Shown here piece after piece: positions 49,570-60,080 of a stretch of DNA of 64,000 bases (its first letter is position 1; each line of letters begins with the position of its first letter). The position numbers were made by a program, and so were the translations under genes. The notes beneath the pieces were generated by a model that saw nothing but the letters and a program-made list of their open reading frames with translations, was not told where the DNA came from and made no database searches. The stretch is from an uncultured Verrucomicrobiota bacterium (GTDB lineage Bacteria > Verrucomicrobiota > Kiritimatiellia > CAIQIC01 > Lenti-01), in contig CALKWZ010000022.1 in NCBI GenBank assembly GCA_938003985.1, positions 18,981 to 82,980 of the forward strand, given 5' to 3'.

Positions 49570-50723
49570 TTCCGGGCGGCCAGCGCGGAAATGCACTCGG
49601 CCATGAGGGCCGGGTCCACGGCATGGATTTCCCGGCGGGAGCCGAACGGCGCGGGAAACGTCACCGTGAGTTCGCCGCCCAGATGCGCGCGGAATTCTTC
49701 GAGGCCGGCCAGAACCGCGGGCCGGCCGCGGCGGTCGGTTCGGGACAACTCTGGGGCGAACGTCGGCAGACCGCAGGTGCGGAGCAGCGCCACGAGGCGG
49801 TCGGCCTCTTTTTGCGGCAACAGGCCGATGCGGGCGGCATAGAAGGCATCGAGGGCGATGCCGATGGCGACCGCATGGCCGTGGGACAGACGGTGTTTCG
49901 ACATCAATTCCAGCTTGTGGGCCGCCCAATGGCCGTAGTCCAACGGGCGGGCGGCGCCGAGTTCGTAGGGGTCGCCGGAGGTGGCGATGTGGTCGAGATG
50001 CAGCAGGGCGCAGCGCTGGAGGATGCGCCGGATGGTCGGCAGGTCGCGCGCATGGATTTTTCGGGCGGAGCGTTCGATCAGGTGGAAGAACGCGGCATCC
50101 TTGATGGCGGCGACCTTGACGGCTTCGGCGATGCCGTCGAGCAGCAGCGGCAGCGGCAGCGCCTCGAGGAAATCGGCGTCGTTCAGGACGGCCCAGGGCG
50201 GGGCGAACGTGCCCAGCAGGTTCTTCGCGCCGGCGTAGTTGATGGCGTTCTTGACCCCGACGCCGGAATCGCACTGGGCGAGGGCGGTGGTGGGCACGCG
50301 CACGAGGCGTACGCCGCGGTGGAAGAGGGCGGCGGCCAGTCCGGCGGCGTCGAGAAACGCCCCGCCGCCGACCGCGATGCAGAAGGAATGGCGGCAGATG
50401 TGGCCGGCGCGCAGGGCCGCCAGCATCCGGCGGACCGGCGCGGCCGACTGCTTGATGCCTTCGCCGCCCGCCAGGACCAGCGGGGCGCGCACGAGCTGCA
50501 GCGCCTTCGCATGGGTTTCGAAATAGGCGGCGATCTGCTCCGGCAAGCGGGGCAGGGCCGTCGGGACGCCCTGGTCCAGCAGGACGAGGCACCGGTGGCG
50601 GCGGCTGCCGCCGGCGCGCGTCAGCGCGTCGCGCAGCGCGCGGTTGCGCGGCGCGAACAGATGCCGGGTGAACACGACGGGGAAGTCGTGGCGGACGACG
50701 ATGCGCTGCAGATGGACGGTCAC
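49566..50723 (-). CDS. eboD: EboD-like 3-dehydroquinate synthase family protein
   Basis: A 385-aa sugar phosphate cyclase homologue. NAD and metal motifs: VGGGAFLDAAGLAAALFHRGVRLVRVPTTALAQCDSGVGVKNAINY, EAVKVAAIKDAAFF and the zinc ligands in GHWAAHKLE and LSHGHAVAIGI. It resembles EboD rather than AroB, given the coupled eboE and the sequence GGGAFLDAAG. The reaction is unknown; cyclisation of a sugar phosphate is inferred. Other ebo genes (eboA, B, C, F) are not in the window. Confidence 0.87.
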   Translation of the reverse strand: MTVHLQRIVVRHDFPVVFTRHLFAPRNRALRDALTRAGGSRRHRCLVLLDQGVPTALPRLPEQIAAYFETHAKALQLVRAPLVLAGGEGIKQSAAPVRRMLAALRAGHICRHSFCIAVGGGAFLDAAGLAAALFHRGVRLVRVPTTALAQCDSGVGVKNAINYAGAKNLLGTFAPPWAVLNDADFLEALPLPLLLDGIAEAVKVAAIKDAAFFHLIERSARKIHARDLPTIRRILQRCALLHLDHIATSGDPYELGAARPLDYGHWAAHKLELMSKHRLSHGHAVAIGIALDAFYAARIGLLPQKEADRLVALLRTCGLPTFAPELSRTDRRGRPAVLAGLEEFRAHLGGELTVTFPAPFGSRREIHAVDPALMAECISALAARK

Positions 50724-50773
50724 GGGAGCGGATTTCCTCTATGCATTGGAAACGCTCCGCCCGGCCAACGGGT

Positions 50774-52434
<1,661 letters not shown>

Positions 52435-52438
<4 letters not shown>

Positions 52439-53646
52439 GGTTCGCCTTGGGTGGAGTCCAGGGTTTTCTTGCGCGAGAAAAAGGCGGCGGCCTTCTTGCG
52501 GAGGGCGGCCAGGCGGGGATGGTTGGATTCCTTGACGGCGGCGCCGAACGCGGCCAGCAAGTCGGCGGCGTTGCCGTGCAGGCCGGTGGGCACTTCGATG
52601 GTGACGGCGACGTGGTGGTCGCCCGTGCCGCCGCCGCGGACCTCCGGCAGACCCAGGCCGCGCAGGACGAAGACCTTGCCGGGCTGGGTGCCGGCGGGGA
52701 TTTTCAGCGGCACGTCGCCGCGGACCGTCGGAACCTGGATTTCGCCGCCGAGCGCGGCGATGTGGAAGGGGATGGGAATTTCGCAGTGGGTATCGGCGCC
52801 CTCGCGCGAGAACAGCGCGTGTTCGCGCACGTGCAGCACGACGAACAGGTCGCCCGGCGGGCCGCCGCGGGCGCCGCCTTCGCCCTTGCCGGCCAGGCGC
52901 ATGCGCGAGCCGGTATCCACGCCGGCGGGGATGTTCAGGCTGAGCGTTCGGGCGGCCTTGGCGCGTCCGGCGCCGCCGCACTTGCGGCACGGATGGCGGA
53001 TGATCTCGCCGGTGCCGCCGCAGCGCGGGCAGGGTTGGCGGACGTGGACGAAACCCATGTTCTGCACGACCATCCCGCGGCCGCCGCAGGCGGAGCAGGT
53101 CTCGCGCTGGCTCTTGCCGTCGGCGCCGGTGCCGTTGCAGGCGGCGCAATCCTCGACGACGTCGAGGGTCAGCTCGCGCTTCGCGCCGAACGCGGCCTCC
53201 TCGAAATCGATTTCCAGGTCGTAGCGCAGGTCGGCGCCGCGCGAGCGGCCGTCGCCGTCGCGTCCGCCGCCGCCGCCCATGCCGCCGAAGAGGCTTTCAA
53301 AAAAGCTGCCGCCGAAGCCGCCGCCGCCGCCGCCGAACGCGGAGGCGAAGGCGCGCATGGCTTCTTCCAGATCGATGTGGCCGGCGCCGCCGAATCCGCC
53401 CCCGCGGCCGTTGCCGCGCTCGAACGCGCCCCAGCCGAACTGGTCGTAGCGTTGGCGCAGCTCGGCGCTCGAGAGGATCTCGTAGCACTCGGTGGCTTCC
53501 TTGAACTTCTCCTCGGCGTCCTTGTCGCCCGGATTGCGGTCCGGGTGGTACTTCATGGCCAGCTTGCGATAGGCCTTCTTGACCTGGTCCTCGGTGGCGC
53601 CGCGGTCGAGACCGAGCACTTCGTAGCAATCGCGCTTCTGGCTCAT
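52435..53646 (-). CDS. dnaJ: Chaperone DnaJ (Hsp40)
   Basis: A 403-aa DnaJ of full type. J domain with HPD at about residues 35-37 (KYHPDRNPGDKDAEE), a long Gly/Phe region (~75-130), four CxxCxGxG zinc repeats (CAACNGTG, CSACGGRG, CPRCGGTG, CRKCGGAG), then substrate-binding and dimerisation domains. It activates DnaK. It is 17 nt after grpE. dnaK and hrcA are not nearby. Confidence 0.97.
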
Positions 53647-53663
53647 GGGCGTGCGGGGTTTCC

Positions 53664-54251
53664 TCAGTCGGCGGGGCCGGAGGAGACGACGACCTGCGCG
53701 GCGCGCAGGAGCTTGTCGCCGAGCTTGTAGCCGCGGCGCGTCTGGGCCACCACGTGGTCGGCGGGCACGTCGTCGGAAGGCAGATGGGTGATGGCTTCGT
53801 GGACGTGCGGATCGAAGGCGGCGCCTTCGGCGTCGATGGCCTGCACGCCGGCTTTTTCGAGGGCCGCGCGGAGCTGGCTGCAGATCAGCTGGAAGCCTTC
53901 GACGAACGCAGCGGGGGCGCCGTTCTTGGCGCTGTCGGCCAGGCCCAGTTCGAAGTGGTCGAGGACCGGCACGAGTTCCAGGACGAGCTTTTCGCTGGCG
54001 AAAGCGATCCAGTCCTTCTTTTCGCGGTCCATGCGCTTGCGGTAGTTGTCGAAATCGGCCTGCAGCCGCAGCAAACGGTCCTTGAGGACCTCATCCGGCG
54101 ACGGTTGCGGTTCGGCGGCGGGCGCGGCCTCGGCGGCGACGGGAACACCTTCGGCCGCAGGGGTGGTCGGTTCTTCGGTCGTCGGTTCGTTTTCGCCCTC
54201 TTCAAGAGGGGGGGCGTCGGGGTGCCCATGATGGGGGTGCTTTTTGGACAT
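53664..54251 (-). CDS. grpE: Nucleotide exchange factor GrpE
   Basis: A 195-aa protein with an acidic disordered N-terminus (~1-55, EEGENEPTTEEPTTPAAEG), a long coiled coil (LKDRLLRLQADFDNYRKRMDREKKDW) and the C-terminal beta domain with the family signature AAFDPHVHEAITHLPSDDVPADHVVAQTRRGYKLGDKLLRAAQVVVSSG. It exchanges ADP on DnaK. It heads the grpE-dnaJ-glnS-eboD-eboE unit. No CIRCE element was seen upstream. Confidence 0.96.
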   Translation of the reverse strand: MSKKHPHHGHPDAPPLEEGENEPTTEEPTTPAAEGVPVAAEAAPAAEPQPSPDEVLKDRLLRLQADFDNYRKRMDREKKDWIAFASEKLVLELVPVLDHFELGLADSAKNGAPAAFVEGFQLICSQLRAALEKAGVQAIDAEGAAFDPHVHEAITHLPSDDVPADHVVAQTRRGYKLGDKLLRAAQVVVSSGPAD

Positions 54252-54263
54252 AACAGAGGGCGC

Positions 54264-54292
54264 AGGATACGCCGGAAAAGCGTTTTCGTCAA
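54264..54292 (-). promoter_or_regulatory. Promoter of the grpE-dnaJ-glnS unit
   Basis: Minus strand: TTGACG (54287-54292), 17-nt spacer, TATCCT (54264-54269), 12 nt before the ATG. It is of the housekeeping type rather than heat-shock sigma-32 type. Confidence 0.65.
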
Positions 54293-54351
54293 TCTCGGCC
54301 GGCCCGGGGCCGCATGGAGCGCGGAACCCGAGGGCGGGGCTCGTTTTTCCT

Positions 54352-54380
54352 TTGCGGGCCGCTCCGAAAAACGGTAGGAC
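54352..54380 (+). promoter_or_regulatory. Promoter of the SGNH lipoprotein gene
   Basis: TTGCGG (54352-54357), 17-nt spacer, TAGGAC (54375-54380), 17 nt before ATG 54398. Confidence 0.55.
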
Positions 54381-54397
54381 GGCACGGTGGATTTCCG

Positions 54398-55087
54398 ATG
54401 AACGCGAATCGAACGGGCCATCCAATTCCGAAGATATGGCTGGCGCCCCTCGTTGCGTTGTGGCCGCTGGCTTGCGCACCGGCCGTGCGCGATGCTCCCG
54501 TGGATGCGGCGGCCTATCCGGAGAAAGTCCGTTTGGCCTGCGTGGGCGACAGTCTGACGGGGTGCCCGGATTCCTGGCCCAGCCATTTGGAAGGGCCCTT
54601 GGGAGCCCGATGGGAAATCCGGGTTTTCGGCTTGGGCGGAGCGACGGCGTTGTCGTTCGGCGACCAGCCCTATGCCACGCTCATGTTGCCGGAAGTGCTG
54701 GCCTACCAACCCGACGTGGTCGTGATGTTGCTTGGAACCAATGACTCCAAGCCGCGCCATTGGTATTACCGGAAGGAATTCGAGCGGGACTACCGGCGGA
54801 TGGTGGCGGATTTGCAGGCGTTGCCTTCGCGGCCGCGGATCTGGATCTGTTTGCCGCCGCCGGCGTTTCCCGGCCAGTGGGGCATCGATGCCGGCCGCAT
54901 CCGCGAAATGCTGCCGGTGATCCGCCGCGTGGCCCGGCGGCAGGGCGTGCCCGTGATCGATCTGCATGCGGCCCTGCTGGACCATCCGGAATATTTTCCC
55001 GACCAGATCCATCCCGACGGCCGCGGATCGCGGGAAATCGCGCGCCACGTGTATCGCGCCCTGACGGGTCGGCCCGCGGCTTTCTAG
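54398..55087 (+). CDS. SGNH/GDSL-family hydrolase, lipoprotein
   Basis: A 229-aa protein with signal peptide and lipobox (LVALWPLACAP). The catalytic serine is in VGDSLT (block I), GLGG supplies the Gly of block II, LLGTND holds block III Asn, and DQIHPDG holds the block V Asp and His. It is an esterase or acetylesterase at the periplasmic side. The neighbouring MBOAT and SGNH-like genes suggest that it removes or transfers acetyl groups on a glycan. Its stop overlaps the convergent gene by 4 nt. Confidence 0.88.
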   Translation: MNANRTGHPIPKIWLAPLVALWPLACAPAVRDAPVDAAAYPEKVRLACVGDSLTGCPDSWPSHLEGPLGARWEIRVFGLGGATALSFGDQPYATLMLPEVLAYQPDVVVMLLGTNDSKPRHWYYRKEFERDYRRMVADLQALPSRPRIWICLPPPAFPGQWGIDAGRIREMLPVIRRVARRQGVPVIDLHAALLDHPEYFPDQIHPDGRGSREIARHVYRALTGRPAAF

Positions 55088-56343
55088 GGCGCGCGGATTT
55101 CCGGCGGCGGGGGAGCTGCCAGGGCGCGGGCGAACGCTTCCGTGAGCCGTTGGCGGCCTTCCGGCCCGACGTGAGTCATGTCGCGCCACAGGTCTTCCGG
55201 CAAGTCCAGCGCCTGTTCTGCGCGCGGAACGAAACGCACGGTGCCTTGCCGTTCCTGGCGGGCCAGGAATTCGCGCATGTCGCGGGAAAGCTCGGCGATT
55301 TCCCCGCCCGGATACGCGGGGTTGACCCGGCCTTCGAACACGACGATTTGCCGGCAACGGCCGGACATGTCCGCGAAAAAACGCGCGAGGGATCGCTGGC
55401 ACAGCGCCACCATTTCGGGGTTGGCGCCCAAGCGGACGTAGGCCTCTTTCTGTTCCGCCGTGGCGGTTTCGTTGGCGGCGGCGGCGGCGGTTTCGGCCGC
55501 CCGGAAGGGATGTTCCAGCAGGAAGCGCGCGTAGTCCCGGGAGCGCCAGAGTTCGCAGACGGCCGCGCTGCCGAGATCGACCAGCGCGCGCCAGCGGCGC
55601 AGGAGGAAGCGCGCGCGGGCGGCGCCCAGCAAATTCCGCAGGCCGGAAACCGTGGCCAGCGGACGGATCGCTTCCGGGAAGAGATCGTGCCGGGCACCGA
55701 GATCGAATCCGGACAGCATCAGCGCCAAACGGTTGTCCGGGTGGAAATCGAACCAGCCCTGGCTGGCGACAAGCTCGGTCGGGAACATGCCGGCCGCGGC
55801 GCGCCGGTGGACCGGCTGGCCGGTCTGCGCGGCCAGCCGTTCGACGTCGATGCCGTAAACGAGCTGGCTGGATCCGGCCAGCACGATGCCGGGCCGGCCG
55901 GCGGCGGCGGGGTCGGCGGCTTCCAGGCGGAACAAGCTGATTTCCCGGGCCAGGTGTTGCTGGCCGGAACGCGCCAGCACGGCCTGCCAGAACAGCGATT
56001 GCCCCAGACCCGTGCGCAGCGCCGTTTCCGCGAACAGCAGGGCCAGCGCAGCCAGGACCGGGGCGATCGGCCACCGCCGCGTCCGGGGCCAGCGCCGTTC
56101 CAGCCAAAGGCCGGCCAGCCACGCCAGCGGCAGCGCGGCCAGCGCCAGCCCGATGGCCAAGCCCTTCGCGTCGAAGCCGGCCGTCGCCAAGGTCGGAACC
56201 AGCAAAACGGCCTGCCACGTCTTGCGGCCGATCCAGAGACCGAGCGGAATCCCCGCGAGGGGAAACAGCCAGCCGCCGCGCCGCAACCAGCGGCGTTCGG
56301 CCGTTTGCAGGGGCTGGGAAGATGGTTCGGCAGGGCGGGGCAT
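55084..56343 (-). CDS. SGNH-like partner of MBOAT O-acetyltransferase (AlgJ/AlgX-like)
   Basis: A 419-aa protein with three N-terminal helices (~20-110), then a periplasmic SGNH-like domain. It has IVLAGSSQLVYGID (a GSSQ form of block I) and LPEDLWRDMTHVGPEGRQRL (Asp-x-x-His of block V). Such proteins accept acetyl groups from the MBOAT channel and place them on sugars. It follows the MBOAT gene by 4 nt. Confidence 0.8.
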   Translation of the reverse strand: MPRPAEPSSQPLQTAERRWLRRGGWLFPLAGIPLGLWIGRKTWQAVLLVPTLATAGFDAKGLAIGLALAALPLAWLAGLWLERRWPRTRRWPIAPVLAALALLFAETALRTGLGQSLFWQAVLARSGQQHLAREISLFRLEAADPAAAGRPGIVLAGSSQLVYGIDVERLAAQTGQPVHRRAAAGMFPTELVASQGWFDFHPDNRLALMLSGFDLGARHDLFPEAIRPLATVSGLRNLLGAARARFLLRRWRALVDLGSAAVCELWRSRDYARFLLEHPFRAAETAAAAANETATAEQKEAYVRLGANPEMVALCQRSLARFFADMSGRCRQIVVFEGRVNPAYPGGEIAELSRDMREFLARQERQGTVRFVPRAEQALDLPEDLWRDMTHVGPEGRQRLTEAFARALAAPPPPEIRAP

Positions 56344-56347
56344 GGCT

Positions 56348-57757
56348 TCAGAATTGGAAATAGATGAAGGCGCGGCTGCCCGTGTTGGCGAACAGGATCA
56401 GCAAGCCGGCCGTGGTCGCGTACAGCAGGGTCCGCGGCACGAGCGACAGGCGCAGCGGCGCGAGCGAATCGCCCGTGCGCTCCTGAAGAATCTGCACGGC
56501 CCACAACGGCAGGGAGAGGAAGGCGATCTGGAACAGCCAGGCGGTGCACTCCGCGCTCCAGCCGGGATTCCGGACCAGGGCGACGAGCATGCTGCCGACG
56601 TCCCGCAGCGATTCGGCGCGGAACAGCAGCCAGCCGAAACAGGCGGCATGGAACATCGCCAACCGCCGCCACGCGGTGCCGAACGCCGTGGGCGGCGCCG
56701 CGTGCGCCTTCTTGCCGCGCACAAGGTGATGGACCGCCAGCAACAAGCCGTGGAACAGGCCCCAGACCACGAACGTCCAGGCCGCCCCGTGCCACAATCC
56801 GCCCAGCACCATCGTCGCCATCAGGTTGAAATAGGTCCGGCGCGGTCCCCGGCGGTTCCCGCCCAGCGGAATGTACAGGTAGTCCCGCAGCCACGACGAC
56901 AGGCTGATGTGCCAGCGCCGCCAGAAGTCGCTTGGATCCCGGGCGAAATACGGATTGCGGAAATTGATCATGATGTCGAAGCCCAGGCACGATCCCAAGC
57001 CCCGGGCCATGTCGCTGTAGGCGGAAAAATCGCAGTAGATCTGGAGGGCGAAGGCGTACACGCCCAGCACCACGGAGCCCGTGGACCAGGCGACGGAACC
57101 GGAGAACACCTGATCGGCCCACGCCGCCACGTTGTCGCCGATGACGACTTTCTTGAACAAGCCCCAGAAAAACAACCAGGCGCCGGTTTGCAGGCCGTTC
57201 CAGGTGATTTTGCGCGGCTGCATGACCTGGCCGAGCAGATGCGCCGCCCGTTCGATGGGGCCGGCCACCAGCTGGGTGAACAGCGACACGAACAAAGCGT
57301 AGTCCAGGAAATGGCGGGCGGGCTTGAGCTGGCGGCGGTAGACGTCGATCGTGTAACTCATCGACTGGAACGTGTAGAAGGAAATGCCGACCGGCAAGAC
57401 GAGGCCGAGGCGAAGGTTCGGCGGATCGAAGCCGCAGGTCCGCGCCAGCGCTTCCGCGCTGCCCACGAAGAAATCGAAGTACTTGAAGAATCCCAGCACG
57501 CCCAGATTGATCGCCATGCTCACGAACAGGAGGGCCTTGCGGCGCCGGGGATCTTCGCTCCGGTCGAGGCCGCGCGCCACGGTGAAATCCACCGCCGTGG
57601 ACAGCGCGATCAGCGACAGGAACCGCCAGTCCCAGCACCCGTAGAAGAAATAGCTCGCCACCAGCAACAGGCGATTCTGGGCGCGCAGCGGCAGGGCCGC
57701 GTAGGCGGCGAACACCACCAGGAAAAACAGCGCGAAATCTAGCGAGTTGAACAACAT
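56348..57757 (-). CDS. MBOAT-family O-acyltransferase (AlgI/DltB-like)
   Basis: A 469-aa membrane protein with about 12 helices and the conserved motif LWHGAAWTFVVWGLFHG containing the catalytic histidine. FWRRWHISLSSWLRDYLYIPLGGNR is the signature of AlgI-type proteins. It carries acyl groups, usually acetyl, across the inner membrane for O-acetylation of an exported polysaccharide. It works with the SGNH-like gene just downstream. Confidence 0.95.
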   Translation of the reverse strand: MLFNSLDFALFFLVVFAAYAALPLRAQNRLLLVASYFFYGCWDWRFLSLIALSTAVDFTVARGLDRSEDPRRRKALLFVSMAINLGVLGFFKYFDFFVGSAEALARTCGFDPPNLRLGLVLPVGISFYTFQSMSYTIDVYRRQLKPARHFLDYALFVSLFTQLVAGPIERAAHLLGQVMQPRKITWNGLQTGAWLFFWGLFKKVVIGDNVAAWADQVFSGSVAWSTGSVVLGVYAFALQIYCDFSAYSDMARGLGSCLGFDIMINFRNPYFARDPSDFWRRWHISLSSWLRDYLYIPLGGNRRGPRRTYFNLMATMVLGGLWHGAAWTFVVWGLFHGLLLAVHHLVRGKKAHAAPPTAFGTAWRRLAMFHAACFGWLLFRAESLRDVGSMLVALVRNPGWSAECTAWLFQIAFLSLPLWAVQILQERTGDSLAPLRLSLVPRTLLYATTAGLLILFANTGSRAFIYFQF

Positions 57758-57781
57758 GGCATGGCGTTGATGGGTCGGGAC

Positions 57782-58984
57782 TCAGGGGCCGGCGCGCGGC
57801 ACGGGTTCCGGCGCGGCCGCCAATTCGCCCAGGACGCGCGCGGCGAACACTTCGAGGGCGACCTCGGGATCGACGGCGTCGCCGCCGGTCATGGCGGCGT
57901 GGACGTCCACCGCGGCGTTGAGCCAGCGGTACCAGCGGGCCGGGGGCAGGCGGTTGGCCTGGGCCGCCATCATGGCGACGGCGAAGGGATTGCCCTTGCG
58001 CGGATCCTTGGCGAGCGTCGCCAGCAGCGCTTCGCCCTCCGGCGGCAGGGACCAGGTCAGGCGGGGCCAGTCGCCGCCGGACACGCGCGCCCAGCCGCGC
58101 TTGAGGCAGTCGGACAGCACGACGATCTCGCGCAGGCGGTTTTCGAGGCCCACGACCAGGGCCACGGGCGAAACGCCCTGCTCGAACATCCGCCGCATGA
58201 CGTCCAGGGTGTCGGCCAGGTCGCCGTCGCAGAACGTGTCGGCGAATTCCCAGAACTTGCTCTCGCGCATGGGCGCGACCATCAACCGGACGTCTTCGGC
58301 GGCGACGGTCTTGCGGTCGCCGACGTAGAGCGCGAGCTTTTCGATTTCGTTCTCCACCTGCCGCAGGTTGTAGCCGGTGCGGTCGAGAAAGGCGGAACGG
58401 ACCCCGCGCGGCATGTCGAGGCCGCGCTCCGCGAGCATCTGCTCCAGGCGCGGAATGAAATCTTCCTGGGCTTCCTTGTCCTTTTCGGGCTCGTCGAAAA
58501 CGTGGACTTCGCCCGCGGCGTTGAACGTCTTGTAGAACGTGGTGGACTTGTTGACCCGGTCGGTCAGCAGGACGAACGCGACGCCCTCGGGCAGGCCCGG
58601 CTTGAGGAGTTCCACGAGGCGCTCGACTTCGGCCTTCACGGAAGTGAACTTGCCCGGCTCCGTCAGCGGATCGAAATACGGCGCGCCGCGGACGTAGACC
58701 GTCTTCGTGCCGCCGAGGAACGACGGCGTCAGCAGGGCTTCGACGACGTTGCGCAGGAAGGCGCAGACGGCGTCGGCGTTGTCGACGCCGGGCTCGGGCT
58801 GGAGGGTTTCGAGACCGAAGGCCTGCTCTGCGGGCGGGCAGAGCCGCGCCGCGATTTCGTCGGCCTTGCGCGTGGCGGTGAGATCGTCGGTGCCGTAGAC
58901 CAGGAAAATCCGCGCCGCGCCCTTTTGCGGGGCGTCTGCGGTGGCGGTGGACTTCTTCGTCGGCATGGGGGGAGCGTCCGACAT
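57782..58984 (-). CDS. holA: DNA polymerase III delta subunit
   Basis: About 400 aa. RIFLVYGTDDLTATRKADEIAARL is the degenerate P-loop region. Typical HolA segments follow: FVLLTDRVNKSTTFYKTF, GYNLRQVENEIEKLALYVGD, VRLMVAPMRESKFWEFADTFCDGD and PVALVVGLENRLREIVVL. Delta opens the sliding clamp in the clamp loader. ATG 58984 and ATG 58966 are both possible starts; there is no clear ribosome-binding site. Confidence 0.88.
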   Translation of the reverse strand: MSDAPPMPTKKSTATADAPQKGAARIFLVYGTDDLTATRKADEIAARLCPPAEQAFGLETLQPEPGVDNADAVCAFLRNVVEALLTPSFLGGTKTVYVRGAPYFDPLTEPGKFTSVKAEVERLVELLKPGLPEGVAFVLLTDRVNKSTTFYKTFNAAGEVHVFDEPEKDKEAQEDFIPRLEQMLAERGLDMPRGVRSAFLDRTGYNLRQVENEIEKLALYVGDRKTVAAEDVRLMVAPMRESKFWEFADTFCDGDLADTLDVMRRMFEQGVSPVALVVGLENRLREIVVLSDCLKRGWARVSGGDWPRLTWSLPPEGEALLATLAKDPRKGNPFAVAMMAAQANRLPPARWYRWLNAAVDVHAAMTGGDAVDPEVALEVFAARVLGELAAAPEPVPRAGP

Positions 58985-59007
58985 CCGGCGGGATTTTTCA
59001 ATCCATT

Positions 59008-59955
59008 TCAGGTCGCCGGATCCAGCCGCAGCGCGGCGGGGCCGTGGGTGCGCCAGACCGCCTGGACCTTGCCGGCGAGGCGCTCGATGCCGTCGCGCGG
59101 GCCCACCTCGATCCAGACGACGTCGGCCTGGTGCCGGAACCAGGTCATCTGCCGCTTGGCGTACTGCCCGGTGCGGACGGCGACCAGCCGGATGGCTTCT
59201 TCCTCGGGAAGCTGCCCGTCCAGCACGCGCGCGGCCTCTGCGTAGCCGATGGCGTGGCGGGCGGTGTCGGACAGCGTCGGGTATTTCGCGCGCAAAGCGC
59301 GGACTTCCTCGACGAGGCCGTAGGCGAACATCTGGCGGGCGCGCCGCGCGATGCGCGCGCGCAGCTCGTCCGGCGGCAGCGCCAGGCCCGCCAGCTTGGG
59401 CCGCGGGCGCTCTTCGACGACCGGCAGGGGCTGGCCCGCGGCCAGCAGTTCGTAGGCGCGCACGACGCGCCGCGGGTTTTCGGGATCGCGCAGCTTGGCG
59501 AATTCCGCCGGATTCAGCGCGCGCGCGGCGGCCTGCAGCGCCGCGAGGCCTTCGGCGTTCAGGAGCGCTTCGGCCGCGGCACGGTGGGCCGGATCGACCG
59601 GGGCGCTGTCGAGCCCCTCCGTCAGGCACTTCACGTAGAGCCCCGTGCCGCCGACCACGATGGGCGGCGCGCCGCAGGCGGCGATCGCCGGCGCCGCGGC
59701 GCGGACCGCCGCCAGCCAGTCGCCGACGGAAAACGGCCGGTCCGGATCGACCAGATCGAAGCCGAACGACGGCACGGCCGCGCGGTCGGCGGCTTCCGGC
59801 TTGGCGGTGCCGACGTCCATCCCGCGGTAGATCGTCATCGAATCGGCGGCCAGAATCGGCCGCGTCGGATGCCCCAGCAACGCCAGGTACTGCGCCACGG
59901 CGCTCTTGCCGGACGCCGTCGGGCCGACGAGGAAATGGGCCGTCAGCGCGCTCAT
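59008..59955 (-). CDS. miaA: tRNA dimethylallyltransferase
   Basis: A 315-aa enzyme that adds the isopentenyl group to A37 of tRNAs reading UNN codons. P-loop LVGPTASGKSAVAQYLA, DSMTIYRGMDVGTAKP, VGGTGLYVKCLTEG and the tRNA-binding ARRARQMFAYGLVEEVRAL...AIGYAEAARVL are all present. The start overlaps the end of a 42-codon repeat-derived reading frame (ATGA). Confidence 0.97.
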   Translation of the reverse strand: MSALTAHFLVGPTASGKSAVAQYLALLGHPTRPILAADSMTIYRGMDVGTAKPEAADRAAVPSFGFDLVDPDRPFSVGDWLAAVRAAAPAIAACGAPPIVVGGTGLYVKCLTEGLDSAPVDPAHRAAAEALLNAEGLAALQAAARALNPAEFAKLRDPENPRRVVRAYELLAAGQPLPVVEERPRPKLAGLALPPDELRARIARRARQMFAYGLVEEVRALRAKYPTLSDTARHAIGYAEAARVLDGQLPEEEAIRLVAVRTGQYAKRQMTWFRHQADVVWIEVGPRDGIERLAGKVQAVWRTHGPAALRLDPAT

Positions 59956-60080
59956 GCCGCGGCCGCCTCGTTTTTACGTACGACGTAAAAACTTTCCGCG
60001 GTTTTTACGTAGAACGTAAAAACTTTGGGGTGGGTTTTACGTGGAACGTAAAAAATTTGGAGCAGCCGCGGGGCGTTCAT
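59952..60080 (-). CDS. Micro-ORF made of palindromic repeats between lspA and miaA
   Basis: A 42-codon frame starting at ATG 60080, which overlaps the lspA stop, and ending at TGA 59952, which overlaps the miaA start. Its peptide (containing KVFTFYVKT, then FYVVRKN) is almost entirely encoded by three palindromic repeat copies. It closely matches the N-terminus of the Bat lipoprotein at 32812. Translation could couple lspA to miaA. Whether the peptide is made or useful is unknown. Confidence 0.4.
   Translation of the reverse strand: MNAPRLLQIFYVPRKTHPKVFTFYVKTAESFYVVRKNEAAAA
59971..60053. repeat. Palindromic repeat TTTTTACG-N5-CGTAAAAA, cluster 2
   Basis: Three copies: 59971-59995, 60002-60026 and 60035-60053. 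The middle copy equals 32755-32779 over 25 nt. The unit is a near-perfect palindrome with a 5-nt centre and strongly AT-rich arms in a GC-rich setting. Confidence 0.92.

Noticed and set aside
49566..50723. aroB (housekeeping 3-dehydroquinate synthase)
   Set aside because: Coupling to the EboE-like gene and the GGGAFLDAAG form of the NAD motif favour EboD, though phylogeny would be needed for certainty.
54252..54310. CIRCE or sigma-32 heat-shock site before grpE
   Set aside because: No 9-bp inverted repeat with a 9-nt gap and no sigma-32 consensus were found; the promoter is of housekeeping type.
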